The notes under the pieces are model-generated. The model searched no databases. It had not been told where the DNA came from and saw nothing but the letters and a program-made list of their open reading frames with translations. From Bacteroidia bacterium (GTDB lineage: Bacteria; Bacteroidota; Bacteroidia; Flavobacteriales; Flavobacteriaceae), in the NCBI GenBank assembly GCA_030430535.1, contig JAUIKY010000001.1, forward strand, positions 62,001 to 126,000: DNA of 64,000 nt, in the 5' to 3' direction. Shown here one piece after another: positions 30,370 to 40,700 of this stretch (positions are counted from its first letter, which is position 1; every line of letters starts with the position of its first letter). The translations under genes and the position numbers were made by a program.

Positions 30370-32385
30370 ATGAAAAATAAAATTCTAATTTCAATTTTTA
30401 GCCTCTTTGGCGTTGTGATATTCGCACAAAACAAAGGACTTACTGCTAATTCAGATAGTCCGCATGCCAAACTAAAAAGTTTGGATTTACACGATGTGGT
30501 TTGGACCGATGGCTTTTGGAAAGAACAGTTTGATGTAGAAACTCAAAACACATTGCCTTACATGTGGGAGCTCTATCATAACGATAGCGTGAGCCACGCT
30601 TATGCTAACTTTAAGATTGCAGCAGGTTTGGAAAAAGGCAAACATGCCGGACCTTCTTTTCATGATGGTGATTTTTATAAAATTATGGAAGGTATGGCTT
30701 CGGCGTATGCCATAACCAAAGACCCAAAATTGGACAAACAAATGGATGAGGCCATTGCGATGTTCGATAAAGTTCAGCGTGCCGATGGCTACATCAATAC
30801 CCCTGTTTTAATTGAAGAACGCTGGGGGACTTTAGGACCCGAAGAATTAAAAAAACAATTGGGCTTTGAAAAATACAACATGGGTCATTTAATGACGGCA
30901 GCCTGCGTACACCACCGTGCTACGGGAAAAGATAATTTTTTAAACGTAGCTAAAGGTGTTGCCGAATTTTTATACGATTTTTATAAAAAAGCTTCACCAG
31001 AGCTGGCCAGAAATGCCATTTGTCCTTCGCATTATATGGGCATTGTAGAAATGTACCGCACGGTAAACGACCCGAGATATTTGGAATTGGCGAACAATTT
31101 AATCGATATCCGTGGAACCACAAATGATGGCACCGACGATAACCAAGACCGCATTCCGTTTAGGCAACAAACCACAGCCATGGGGCATGCCGTTCGCGCT
31201 AATTACTTATATGCGGGCATAGCCGATTTATATGCCGAAACAGGAGAGGAAAAACTCATGGAAAATCTCAAATTGATTTGGGAAGACGTGGTTTATCGTA
31301 AAATGTATATCACCGGCGGTTGTGGTGCTCTGTATGATGGTGTGTCGCCTGATGGCACGGTTTACGACCCGTCTATTGTTCAAAAAATACATCAGGCTTA
31401 TGGACGTCCGTATCAATTGCCAAACGCCACGGCACACACTGAAACTTGTGCCAACATCGGTAACGTTCTTTGGAACTGGCGTATGCTCCAACTTACGGGC
31501 GATGCCAAATATACCGATGTGATGGAGTTGGCTTTTTATAATAGTGTACTTTCGGGCGTGAGTTTACAGGGTACGGAGTTTTGTTATAATAATCCGCTAA
31601 ACGTTTCTGATGATTTGCCTTTCGAGCAACGCTGGGGACATGAACGGGAAGGCTACATTGCTTGGTCCAACTGCTGTGCGCCTAACGTTACCCGAACTTT
31701 GGCCCAGGTGAATAATTATGCCTATAATATTTCAGAAGCAGGTTTGCATGTAAACCTTTACGGTAGCAACCTTTTAAAAACGGAAACTTTAAATGGGGAC
31801 AAATTAGAAATTGAACAAAAAACAAATTACCCTTGGGAAGGCCATGTAGCGCTTAATATTAAAAAAGCTCCAAAGAAAGAATTTTCAATTTTTGTAAGAA
31901 TTCCGGGGTGGAGTGAAGGAGCAACCATTAAAATAAATGGAGAGGCTTATGCTGAAAAAATAGTATCGGGAAGTTATGTTGAATTGAACAGAAAATGGAA
32001 AAAACGAGATGTTATTGAAATTGACATGCCTATGCCAGTAAAGTTGATGCAAGCCAATCCTTTGGTAGAGGAAACCAAAAGCCAGGTGGCTGTAAAACGT
32101 GGACCGATAGTGTATTGTTTGGAAACTGCCGACCTTCCGGTTGAAGCTAATATCAATAACGTCGCATTGGATGTCAATTCAGAATTTTCTACCGAAAAAT
32201 TCAACCTAAAAGGCAAAGAAGTCATAGCGGTAAAAGGCAAAGCATTTGTGGAAGATACAAACTGGGAAAAAGCCCTTTACAAACCTTTAAATCAAGATAA
32301 GAAACAAATAGACATTCAACTGGTGCCATATTTCACTTGGGGAAATAGAACCGATGGCGAAATGACCGTTTGGATGCCGTACTAA
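30370..32385 (+). CDS. GH127 family exo-glycosidase with Gln at the acid/base position
   Basis: 671 residues with signal peptide MKNKILISIFSLFGVVIFAQ. GH127 (alpha/alpha)6 barrel: NFKIAAGLEKG, YINTPVL, PNATAHTETCANIG, WSNCCAPNVTR. The zinc-thiolate site is intact: Glu358-x-Cys360 and Cys435-Cys436, equivalent to Glu338, Cys340, Cys417 (nucleophile) and Cys418 of the Bifidobacterium HypBA1. The residue 16 places before Glu358, where HypBA1 has its acid/base Glu322, is Gln342 (HQAYGRPYQLP). So it may not be an ordinary beta-L-arabinofuranosidase. GH127 also holds an aceric-acid hydrolase from the B. thetaiotaomicron RG-II system, which would fit here. It is 18 bp upstream of the fucose isomerase gene. 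Confidence 0.88.
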   Translation: MKNKILISIFSLFGVVIFAQNKGLTANSDSPHAKLKSLDLHDVVWTDGFWKEQFDVETQNTLPYMWELYHNDSVSHAYANFKIAAGLEKGKHAGPSFHDGDFYKIMEGMASAYAITKDPKLDKQMDEAIAMFDKVQRADGYINTPVLIEERWGTLGPEELKKQLGFEKYNMGHLMTAACVHHRATGKDNFLNVAKGVAEFLYDFYKKASPELARNAICPSHYMGIVEMYRTVNDPRYLELANNLIDIRGTTNDGTDDNQDRIPFRQQTTAMGHAVRANYLYAGIADLYAETGEEKLMENLKLIWEDVVYRKMYITGGCGALYDGVSPDGTVYDPSIVQKIHQAYGRPYQLPNATAHTETCANIGNVLWNWRMLQLTGDAKYTDVMELAFYNSVLSGVSLQGTEFCYNNPLNVSDDLPFEQRWGHEREGYIAWSNCCAPNVTRTLAQVNNYAYNISEAGLHVNLYGSNLLKTETLNGDKLEIEQKTNYPWEGHVALNIKKAPKKEFSIFVRIPGWSEGATIKINGEAYAEKIVSGSYVELNRKWKKRDVIEIDMPMPVKLMQANPLVEETKSQVAVKRGPIVYCLETADLPVEANINNVALDVNSEFSTEKFNLKGKEVIAVKGKAFVEDTNWEKALYKPLNQDKKQIDIQLVPYFTWGNRTDGEMTVWMPY

Positions 32386-32403
32386 ACTAAAAAATCAAAA
32401 TAA

Positions 32404-34185
32404 ATGAAATTCAAAACATTAATTGGCGAACTGCCCAAAATAGGAATCCGTCCCGTAATTGATGGCCGTTTGGATGGTGTTCGCGAATCGTTGGAAGATA
32501 CTACGATGAATATGGCCAAAAACGCCGCCAAATTTTTAACCGAAAATTTACGTCACGCCGATGGTAGCCCGGTGGAATGCGTTATTTCAGACACCTGCAT
32601 TGGTGGAGTGGCCGAGGCTGCGGCTTCAGCTGACAAATTTTCAAGAGAAGGCGTTGGTGTTAGTTTAACCGTTACGCCATGTTGGTGTTATGGTACGGAA
32701 ACCATCGATATGGACCCTACCATGCCTAAAGCCATTTGGGGATTTAATGGTACTGAACGTCCGGGAGCGGTGTATTTAATGGCGGCATTGGCGGGCCATA
32801 ACCAAAAAGGTATTCCGGCGTTTAGTATTTACGGAAAGGATGTTCAAGATAGTGACGATACCACCATTCCTGAAGACGTTCAGGAAAAACTATTGCTTTT
32901 CGGAAAAGCGGGATTGGCCGTGGCCACTATGAAAGGCAAATCGTATCTCTCGATGGGCTCGGTATCTATGGGAATTGCAGGTTCCATTATTGACGCCGAT
33001 TTCTTCGAAAGTTATTTAGGCATGCGTTGCGAAAACGTCGATATGTCTGAATTCATAAGAAGAATTGAACAAGAAATTTACGATAAAGACGAATACGAAA
33101 AAGCCTTAGCTTGGACGAAAGAAAAATGCAAGGAAGGCAAAAACTATAACCCTTCAGAAAAAGTAAAATCACGGGAAGAATTAGATAAAGACTGGGAGTT
33201 TGTTGTGAAAATGGCCTTGATTGGTCGCGATTTAATGATAGGCAATCCCAAGTTAAAGGAAATTGGTTACGCCGAAGAAGCACAAGGTAAAAACGCCATT
33301 TCAGCCGGATTCCAAGGGCAGCGCCAATGGACCGATTATTTCCCCAATGGCGATTTTATGGAAGCCATTTTAACCTCGTCTTTCGATTGGAACGGCATCC
33401 GCCAACCGTTTATGTTAGCTACCGAAAATGACAGTCTTAACGGTATTTCCATGTTGTTTGGGCATTTGCTAACGGGTGCGGCACAAATCTTTAGCGATGT
33501 ACGTACCTATTGGAGCCCAGAGGCAGTAAAACGAGTAACCGGCCATACCTTAACCGGTGACGCCGCTCATGGATTTATTCATTTGATTAATTCTGGAGCG
33601 TCGGCTTTAGATGGTACTGGCCAGCAAACCATCGACGGTAAACCAGTCATGAAACCTTGGTGGGACATTACGGAAAACGAAGTAGAAAAATGTCTGGAAC
33701 ACACCACTTGGGGACCCGGTATGCGGGAGTATTTTAGAGGCGGAGGTTATTCGTCAACCTTTAAAACCAAAGGTGGCATGCCCATTACCATGTGCCGTAT
33801 CAATTTAGTGAAAGGCATTGGTCCGGTGTTGCAAATCGCCGAAGGGCAAACCATCGAGTTGCCAGAAGAGGTACATAATACATTAAACGAACGTACCAAC
33901 CCGACTTGGCCGACCACTTGGTTCGTGCCTAATTTAACGGGCAATGGACCGTTTAAGGATGTGTACAGCGTCATGGCCAATTGGGGCGCCAATCACGGTG
34001 CGTTTACTTATGGGCATATTGGGGCCGATTTAATCACTTTAGCATCCATGTTGCGTATTCCTGTGAATATGCATAACGTTTCGGAAGATAAAATTTTTAG
34101 GCCAAGTGCTTGGGCATCCTTCGGAATGGATAAGGAAGGTGCCGATTATCGCGCCTGTGCGACTTATAAAGCGCTTTATGGGTAA
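32404..34185 (+). CDS. fucI: L-fucose isomerase
   Basis: 593 residues, cytoplasmic, normal length for FucI. Opening [20 protein letters not shown] and [16 protein letters not shown] are typical. The metal/catalytic residues line up with E. coli Glu337, Asp361 and His528 as Glu341 (LATENDSL), Asp365 (IFSDVRTYW) and His531 (ANHGAF), with the same Glu-Asp spacing of 24. It converts L-fucose to L-fuculose, and FucI enzymes also accept D-arabinose and sometimes L-galactose. No fuculokinase or aldolase gene is in the window. It fits with the GH141 alpha-fucosidase and mutarotase fusion at the operon start. It is the last gene of this transcript and is followed by a strong terminator. Confidence 0.95.
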   Translation: MKFKTLIGELPKIGIRPVIDGRLDGVRESLEDTTMNMAKNAAKFLTENLRHADGSPVECVISDTCIGGVAEAAASADKFSREGVGVSLTVTPCWCYGTETIDMDPTMPKAIWGFNGTERPGAVYLMAALAGHNQKGIPAFSIYGKDVQDSDDTTIPEDVQEKLLLFGKAGLAVATMKGKSYLSMGSVSMGIAGSIIDADFFESYLGMRCENVDMSEFIRRIEQEIYDKDEYEKALAWTKEKCKEGKNYNPSEKVKSREELDKDWEFVVKMALIGRDLMIGNPKLKEIGYAEEAQGKNAISAGFQGQRQWTDYFPNGDFMEAILTSSFDWNGIRQPFMLATENDSLNGISMLFGHLLTGAAQIFSDVRTYWSPEAVKRVTGHTLTGDAAHGFIHLINSGASALDGTGQQTIDGKPVMKPWWDITENEVEKCLEHTTWGPGMREYFRGGGYSSTFKTKGGMPITMCRINLVKGIGPVLQIAEGQTIELPEEVHNTLNERTNPTWPTTWFVPNLTGNGPFKDVYSVMANWGANHGAFTYGHIGADLITLASMLRIPVNMHNVSEDKIFRPSAWASFGMDKEGADYRACATYKALYG

Positions 34186-34205
34186 AATTATCTGTGGGAC
34201 GTTGT

Positions 34206-34253
34206 GGGCGTTACCAAAAGTGTCGGGTTTTTCCACTGCAATTCCTAACGCAA
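34206..34253 (+). repeat. Remnant of a flavobacterial 3'-intergenic repeat
   Basis: GGGCGTTACC ... GTCGGGTTTTTCCACTGCAATTCCTAACGCAA resembles, from memory, a repeat commonly found downstream of genes in Flavobacteriaceae (GGGCGTTACC...GTCGGGC...GCTGCAAT...CCTAACGCAA). Here it seems shortened in the middle. It occupies the gap between the fucI stop and the terminator. Confidence 0.4.
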
Positions 34254-34291
34254 AAAAAGAGGTTTTCAATTATTTTGAAAGCCTCTTTTTT
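34253..34291 (+). terminator. Strong intrinsic terminator after fucI
   Basis: AAAAAAGAGGTTTTCAA (34253-34269) pairs with TTGAAAGCCTCTTTTTT (34275-34291) over 17 bp with one G-U pair and a 5-nt loop, ending in a T tract. The A-start/T-end symmetry could also work from the other strand. It closes the 33-kb plus-strand run beginning at 1083. Confidence 0.85.
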
Positions 34292-34422
34292 AATTGTCAC
34301 TCATAGGTATTTTAAAAATGTAAAGAATCAATTTACTTGTTCATGTCGTAAGCTTGTCGTAAAAGTGACATGCATAGAAAACAATAACTTAATGTATCTT
34401 TATATTGAAATTAAAAATAAGT

Positions 34423-35031
34423 ATGGAAAACAAAGAGTTCAGTAGAAAACTGAAAAAACTTAGAGAAAGGAAGGGTTTGTCTCAAGAAGAATTAGCTAAT
34501 CTTTCTGGCTTAAGTTTAAGGACAATTCAACGTATGGAAAAAGGTGAAACAAAACCACATGGTGATACGAAAAGAAAAGTTGTTGAAATTCTAGAGTCGC
34601 ATCCAGATATAGACATAGATAATGAATTGAAGACAGATAAAGAGAAAGACATTTTTCAAAAAATGATTATAAAATTTGAATATCCTTTTATCCTTTATAT
34701 CTTATCATTATTTCTATTTTTTATAGGGGTATCAGGAATTAAAGGAATGATTTATTTTGGCTTAATAATTGGATTTCTGTCTATTATATTTCTTGTTATT
34801 TCTACCAAATACCAATTAAAAAATAAGGGTTTTAAAAAGGGGGGTAAATATTTAGTGACAGCTTTTTTCTCTGCTTTTATTTATCTTTTTTTAATAATCT
34901 TATTTATTCCAGGAAAAAGGGTGAGTGTTAGAATAACTAATGGTATACCTACAAGGATTGAAACAAATTTTATCACAGGAAGATCAGATACAACAATTAC
35001 CGTAAAAAAACTATACAAGCATGCTGATTAA
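34423..35031 (+). CDS. XRE-type HTH regulator with C-terminal membrane segments
   Basis: ATG 34423 is the likely start; the track's 34405 is a TTG. 202 residues. Residues 5-60 are a helix-turn-helix: FSRKLKKLRERKGLSQEELANLSGLSLRTIQRMEKGETKPHG. A linker (DIDIDNELKTDKEKDI) leads to about three hydrophobic helices and a short basic, extracytoplasmic-looking tail. Such membrane-bound XRE proteins are common in Flavobacteriaceae, with unknown signals. The gene is more AT-rich than its neighbours, separated by terminators and repeats, and ends 20 bp from the convergent SSS gene, so it may be an insertion unrelated to the pectin system. Control of the locus is possible but not shown. Confidence 0.75.
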   Translation: MENKEFSRKLKKLRERKGLSQEELANLSGLSLRTIQRMEKGETKPHGDTKRKVVEILESHPDIDIDNELKTDKEKDIFQKMIIKFEYPFILYILSLFLFFIGVSGIKGMIYFGLIIGFLSIIFLVISTKYQLKNKGFKKGGKYLVTAFFSAFIYLFLIILFIPGKRVSVRITNGIPTRIETNFITGRSDTTITVKKLYKHAD

Positions 35032-35051
35032 ATCCTTGCTTGAAATATTAG

Positions 35052-36521
35052 TCATTTTTTCGGTTTCATTAAAGAAGACACTAAAAATCCCACCAAGAAA
35101 ATAGCAATCGTACCAAAAACAATGGTTAAATAGGTGTGAAACGAGGCACCAAGGCTATCGGGACCAAAAATGCGTTCGGAAACCGTTAACCAAAGAATGA
35201 CTAAAATACCCGCTATCATACCAATAATGGCTCCTGTAGCATTTTTAGTTTTCGAGAACATTCCCAATAAAAACAGCCCCAGCATACCACCACTGAAAAT
35301 GGAAGATAGCTTCCACCAAGCATCCAATGCACTTTTTACATTAATCATGGCAATGGCTATGCTAATCCCGATAATACTGATAATGATGGATGATATATAA
35401 AGCACTTGCATACGCTTTTTATCCGAAGCATCCTGTTTAAAATATTTGTTGTAATAATCGGTTAAAAATACCGTGGCCGAACTGTTAAAACTGGTTGAAA
35501 TGGTACTCATTCCGGCAGCAAAAATAGAGGCAATTAGCAACCCCGTAATTCCTGCAGGTAGGGCGTTTACAATAAAATGCGGAAAAACACGATCGGCTTT
35601 ACTGATGTCCTGCAAAGCTTCAGGCAACACTTCAGCCGAATTATAATACGCGAAAAGTGAGGTGCCGATAAAAAGAAACAGGGCAGAAATGGGTAAGTAG
35701 ATTAAACCACCAATTAATGCCGAACGTTGAGCTTCCTTATCCGATTTTAAAACCATATAGCGTTGCACATAGTTTTGATCGATACCGTAATTTTGAAGGT
35801 TAATAAAAACACCGTAAATTAATACCACCCAAAAGGTGGTTTTATCCCATTCTAAGCTAAAACTTCCTAAGCTGAACTTATTGTTTTCGGCAGCAATTTT
35901 AAAAATTTGTGATGGCCCTTCCGGCATACTAAAAAGCATAAAAACAATACAGGCCAAAGCACCAACTATTAGAATGATACCCTGAATGGCATCGGTCCAT
36001 AGTACGGCCGAAATCCCGCCCAACATAGAATAGGCGGCCACCACCAAGCCTGTAAAAACAATAATGGTGGCGATATCCCATCCGGTTATGGCGTTCAGCG
36101 TAAGCGCCAATAAATATAAAATGGTGCCTATGCGCATCAATTGCGTCAATAAATAACAGAGCGACACATAAATGCGTGCCCACGACCCAAACCGTTGTTC
36201 CATGAATGTGTATGCCGACGGACTATTGATTTTTCGATACAGCGGTACAAAATATTTCACCGCAATAATGGTGGCTATGGGTAGCGACAAACTAAAAACG
36301 AGTGCATTCCAATTACTTTGAAAGGCATTTCCCGGTAAAGCCAAATAACTAATACTACTGACAAAAGTGGCGAAAATGGACATAGTGACCACCCAGCTGG
36401 GTATGTCTTTATTTCCTAAGGTGTAAGATGATGATGTTTTGTTTTTTTTGAAGAAAGAACCGCCAAAAAGGGCAATGCCTCCTATGTAAACAAAAAACAC
36501 TATAATGTCAAGAGTATTCAT
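35052..36521 (-). CDS. Sodium/solute symporter (SSS family)
   Basis: 489 residues, all-membrane. MNTLDIIVFFVYIGGIALFGGSFF, SSSYTLGNKDIPSWVVTMSIFATFVSSISYLALPG and FAAGMSTISTSFNSSATVFLTDYY are SSS family hallmarks, the last being the sodium-site region. It is closest in character to the sialic-acid/uronate-type symporters of Bacteroidota. It is transcribed after the DapA-family aldolase gene with a 56-bp gap. The pairing suggests import of a sugar acid that the aldolase splits after conversion. It is not a close copy of the SSS gene at 6919. Confidence 0.87.
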   Translation of the reverse strand: MNTLDIIVFFVYIGGIALFGGSFFKKNKTSSSYTLGNKDIPSWVVTMSIFATFVSSISYLALPGNAFQSNWNALVFSLSLPIATIIAVKYFVPLYRKINSPSAYTFMEQRFGSWARIYVSLCYLLTQLMRIGTILYLLALTLNAITGWDIATIIVFTGLVVAAYSMLGGISAVLWTDAIQGIILIVGALACIVFMLFSMPEGPSQIFKIAAENNKFSLGSFSLEWDKTTFWVVLIYGVFINLQNYGIDQNYVQRYMVLKSDKEAQRSALIGGLIYLPISALFLFIGTSLFAYYNSAEVLPEALQDISKADRVFPHFIVNALPAGITGLLIASIFAAGMSTISTSFNSSATVFLTDYYNKYFKQDASDKKRMQVLYISSIIISIIGISIAIAMINVKSALDAWWKLSSIFSGGMLGLFLLGMFSKTKNATGAIIGMIAGILVILWLTVSERIFGPDSLGASFHTYLTIVFGTIAIFLVGFLVSSLMKPKK

Positions 36522-36577
36522 TAATAATGGGCGTTTAGTTTAGTTGGTAAATTGTAACAAAGAGTGGTGGTGGCACT

Positions 36578-37489
36578 CTATAGCACTTCTGCTATTTGAG
36601 CTTCAATGTCTTTAATATTTTGTTTTACGGCATTGAATTCCTTTTCGTCAAAGCAATGGAAGGGCGGGGCAATATGCTGGTCAATAATCCCCAAAGCTGA
36701 AAGTCCGGCTTTCATACCTTTTAGGTAGCTTGAACCAAAAGCTCCTAAGCTGTAAATCTTTGTTGATACTTCCATAACTAAGTGCTGAAGCTTGGCGATG
36801 CGCTCAAAATCTTTAGCGATAGTGGCATTGTAAAGTTCTACGTAAAGTTTAGGGAACATATTGGCTCCTCCGTTTACGCCACCATGCCCGCCCATTAAAA
36901 CGGTTTGGGCGGTGACTTCTTCTGGTCCCACCAAGAGCGTGAAATCTTTGTGCTTTAATAAATGACACAGTTTTTGAAAATATACAATATTGGCCGAACT
37001 GTCTTTTAAGCCTATAATATTGGGGTGCTCGGCAAGTTTAACGGCAGTATCAATTTCTATGTTTATTTTAGTGTGCGAGGGCATGTTATAAAGGAAAAGG
37101 GGGAGTGGTAGTTGGTCGGCCAAACTCCAATAATATTTGTGAAGTTCTATTTGCCCCATGCCGTAATAAAAAGGAGGCGCTGCAACTACAGCAGAAGCTC
37201 CGGCTTCTTTAGCAATATTTGCCAGATTTAAGCTCTCTTCAATCGAGGTGTCTGAAATACCCACAAATAGCGGTACCCTTCCCTCAACAATTTTGGCACT
37301 TTCTACAATAAATTGCGCTCTGGTTTTATAGCTCAAACTAGTAGCTTCACCAGTTGTGCCCAGAATAAAAAGACCGTGAACGGCGCCTGAAATAATGTGG
37401 TTTATTAAATTGTGAACACCCTTTACATCCAGTGAAAGATTGTCTTGTAACAAAGGTGTTACCATTGGTGGAATAATTCCGTTTACCAT
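36578..37489 (-). CDS. DapA/N-acetylneuraminate lyase family aldolase
   Basis: The start is ATG 37489; the track's 37495 is a TTG. 303 residues. Class I aldolase TIM barrel: FILGTTGEATSLS (phosphate/carboxylate loop), FLYNMPSH with the catalytic Tyr, and NIIGLKDSS with the Schiff-base Lys. Family members split or form 2-keto-3-deoxy acids: N-acetylneuraminate, KDG, 2-keto-3-deoxy-L-fuconate or dihydrodipicolinate. In a pectin locus KDG from unsaturated galacturonate is the first guess; RG-II also contains Kdo and Dha, which are 2-keto-3-deoxy acids. It is divergent from susC. A weak 6-bp hairpin (36561-36579) lies in the gap before the symporter gene. Confidence 0.85.
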   Translation of the reverse strand: MVNGIIPPMVTPLLQDNLSLDVKGVHNLINHIISGAVHGLFILGTTGEATSLSYKTRAQFIVESAKIVEGRVPLFVGISDTSIEESLNLANIAKEAGASAVVAAPPFYYGMGQIELHKYYWSLADQLPLPLFLYNMPSHTKINIEIDTAVKLAEHPNIIGLKDSSANIVYFQKLCHLLKHKDFTLLVGPEEVTAQTVLMGGHGGVNGGANMFPKLYVELYNATIAKDFERIAKLQHLVMEVSTKIYSLGAFGSSYLKGMKAGLSALGIIDQHIAPPFHCFDEKEFNAVKQNIKDIEAQIAEVL

Positions 37490-37595
37490 GCTCAAATTTT
37501 ATTAGATAGTGAATAGTTGAAATGTACAGACGGTAACTGATTTATAATTAGGCGTTGCCGTGTTTTTCCAAATTTCAATAATTAAACAAAAAGGA

Positions 37596-37631
37596 CTTTA
37601 TAAAATTGATCGGCGTTCAAAAATTACATTG
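37596..37631 (+). promoter_or_regulatory. Putative operator, copy 2 of the 36-bp shared element
   Basis: CTTTATAAAATTGA, then TCGGCGTTCAAAAA, then TTACATTG, about 102 bp before the susC ATG. Compare copy 1 at 851-886. Downstream of both copies a second short match, ATATTAGCT, recurs (906-914 and 37652-37660 region). It lies in the 244-bp divergent region between the aldolase gene and susC, so it could serve either direction. Confidence 0.55.
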
Positions 37632-37733
37632 GATAATTGCTAATTTCTTGATATTAGCTTAATATTAACTTTTCGTTAAGAAAGGTTTTGGTTAATACCA
37701 TTGCTAAAAATTAATTAAACTAAATAAAAACGT

Positions 37734-40700
37734 ATGAAAAAAGCAATTTCCAATGCTTTATTTTTGCTGCTTTTCGGTGTGTTTGCACTTTCGGGCTTCT
37801 CTCAAACAGGCGGTAAAAAGGTGGTTTCAGGTACAGTGTTAGATAATTCTAGTGTGCCGTTGCCAGGTGTAAATGTTATTGAAAAGGGAACTAATAATGG
37901 TGCGGTAACCGATTTTGACGGTAATTACAGTATCAGTGTCAATGAAGGGAGCACAATAGTGTTTACCTTTATTGGTATGAAAACTGCCGAAAAGGTAGTG
38001 GGTGATAAAAGTACTATAAATGTAACGCTACAAGAAGATACAGAATCTTTAAGTGAAGTGATTGTAGTGGGGTATGGTGCTCAAAAGCGTGAAGCTGTTA
38101 CTGGTGCCGTTGAAAGTATAAAGGGGGAGGAAATTGAAGACTTACCTGTTGGAAATTTAGCCTCAGCCCTTGTAGGCCGAGTTCTGGGGGTTAGTGTTTC
38201 TGGAGGTCAATCTAGACCTGGTGCTCCCGCACAGATAACTATTCGTAACCCGGTTTCGGGTAATAATATTAGAGCCAAGGACATGTTTGCTACAGATCCA
38301 CTTTATGTTATTGATGGTGTTGTTCAGATTGACCCTAATACAGGTCAAAGTGACCCCACAAGATTTAATAATTTAGATGCTTCGGAGGTAGAAAGTATAT
38401 CTTTCCTTAAAGATGCCTCGGCAGCTATTTATGGCTCAAGAGCAGCACAAGGTGTGGTTTTAGTTACAACTAAACAAGGAAAAAAGGGGCCAGCTAAATT
38501 TTCCTATTCTGGGAACTTTTCGGTTTCAGATGAAACTTATCGTCATGAGATGTTGAACGCTTATGATTTTGCTCGTGTAACTAATATTATTAACGGACCT
38601 AATGGTTTGGGAGCAACTTACGACCCTGCAGACCCCAACCCTGGGGCTACTAATGATGGTGTTTTTTTCTCACCTGCTGAACTTGAGTTTTTTAAAACGA
38701 ATAGTTATAATGCTTTAGATCAATATTGGTCTTCAGCCAGTACGCAGCGACACAACTTGAATGTTAGCGGAGGTAGTGAAGATGCCACATATTTTGGAGG
38801 TATTTCCTATTACACCCAAGATGGTAACTTAGGAACGTTAAACTACGATAGGTGGTCGTTTAGAGCAGGTTCAAATATTAACTTGGCAAAAGGCTTTAAG
38901 GCTGATTTTCAGGTGTCTGGGTATTTTACTGATGAAAGCAAAACAACCAGTAAAGTTGGAAGTGAAAATGTAGAGAACGATTTCAGACAACTTCAAAATA
39001 GAGCGCCCTATTTACCGATGTATATTAATGGGTTACCGGCTGTACAAAATGGATCGTTAGCTGCAGACCTTAGTGGATATCATTATGGTGAAATACAACG
39101 CTTGCAAAATTTAGCTGTTAATACCGATCATAATGTAGCGGTAAACTTAAACGTAGAGTATGAGGTGCCCTTTATAAAAGGGTTAAAATTAAAAGCTAAT
39201 TATGCTCGTCAAATGGCAGCTGGTGGAGGAAACCAAATAGGAGGGAAGTTTTATTTGTATGACTTCTATGGAGCGAATCCAGATGCTGATACAAGTGGTC
39301 CAAACAACGGATTCGGACAAACCTATATCTATTACAGAGATGGTAGCGGTCCTTTGGGAGTAAATGATGTAAAGAGTGAATATTTGGTAGAAAATGGTGA
39401 TAGATTATTGTTGGATAACACTAGAAGCCAAAATGAACAAATACGTTTTCAAACCTCATTCGATAGAGATTTTGGTAAACACAGTGTTTCTGCATTGTTT
39501 GCTGTGGAAAGGGCTGAAAGATACCAAACCAAAGAGCGCATTATTAAATCTGGTGTTCCAGATTGGGCAGATGGAATGCTTTGGCAAGCTACAGGAACAC
39601 TTGATGAACAGAATACATACAATTGGAAATATGAATCTGGGGACTTAGGGCTTATAGGTAGACTTAATTATAATTATGATGGTAAATATTATGCAGAGCT
39701 CTTATTTAGAAGTGATGTTTCTGCCAAATTTGCGCCAGAAAACTATTGGGGAAATTTTTACTCCATTTCAGGAGGTTGGATTATCTCTAAAGAAGATTTC
39801 TTTAAGTCCAATACTATTGATTTTTTAAAGTTTAGAGGTTCGGTTGGTTTTGTAGGTAAGGACGATACTAGAGCATGGCAATGGCGACAAAGTTTTGAAT
39901 ATGATCCTTTGGATTTTAATGGAGCGGTTTTTGGAGGTAATGGTTCATTGTCTGGAGGTTTGGAGCCATCTAGAGCAGCAAATCCAGATATTCGTTGGGG
40001 AAAGGAGCTTAAAACCAATTTTGGACTTGAAGCCCGCTTTTTGGATAACAGGCTATCAGCAAGTGCTGAAACTTTTTATAACATCGGTACAGAATTACTC
40101 GTAAATGTGAATTCAGGAGTGCCTTTTACAGTAGGAGGATCTTCGGCAGCCTCTAATTCTGGTCGTGCAGATACTTGGGGTACAGAGATATCTTTAGGTT
40201 GGGACGATTCAGTTGGTGACGATTTTAGTTATGGTGTTAATTTTAATATAGGTTGGTACCAAAATAATATTATTGAAGGTAATTTTTCAAATGAAGCAAA
40301 CTGGTATCCTTGGCAATCTAATAAGCCCGGTCCTTCAGATATTGGTAAATGGGGTTACGATTACTTAGGCATGTTTAGAACGCAAGGCGATATAGACAGT
40401 TATATTGCTGAAACAGGTGTTACTGAAATTTTGGGTATTGCAGCCGCAGATTTAAAACCAGGTATGTTGTATTATCGAGATGTTCGTGGGGCTTGGGATC
40501 CTGAAACCAGAACGTTTGCACCAAAGGATGGAATTATAAACCAATTTGATCAAATTCAATTACAAAAGCGGGCTAAGGGGCCACAAGGTTTTGATTCAAG
40601 CATTCGTTTACGATACAAACAGTTGAGCTTAAACACTGTTTTAAGCGTTGGTTGGGGCGGTTACCGAGAAGTAGGTAGTGCTAAAACACCATTTATAAGC

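Noticed and set aside
34423-35031. Prophage or integrative element repressor
   Set aside because: No integrase, phage genes or attachment repeats are nearby; membrane-bound XRE proteins are ordinary in this group.
36561-36579. AGAGTG...CACTCT hairpin between the aldolase and symporter genes
   Set aside because: Only a 6-bp stem and no T tract on the transcribed strand; likely chance or a minor processing site.
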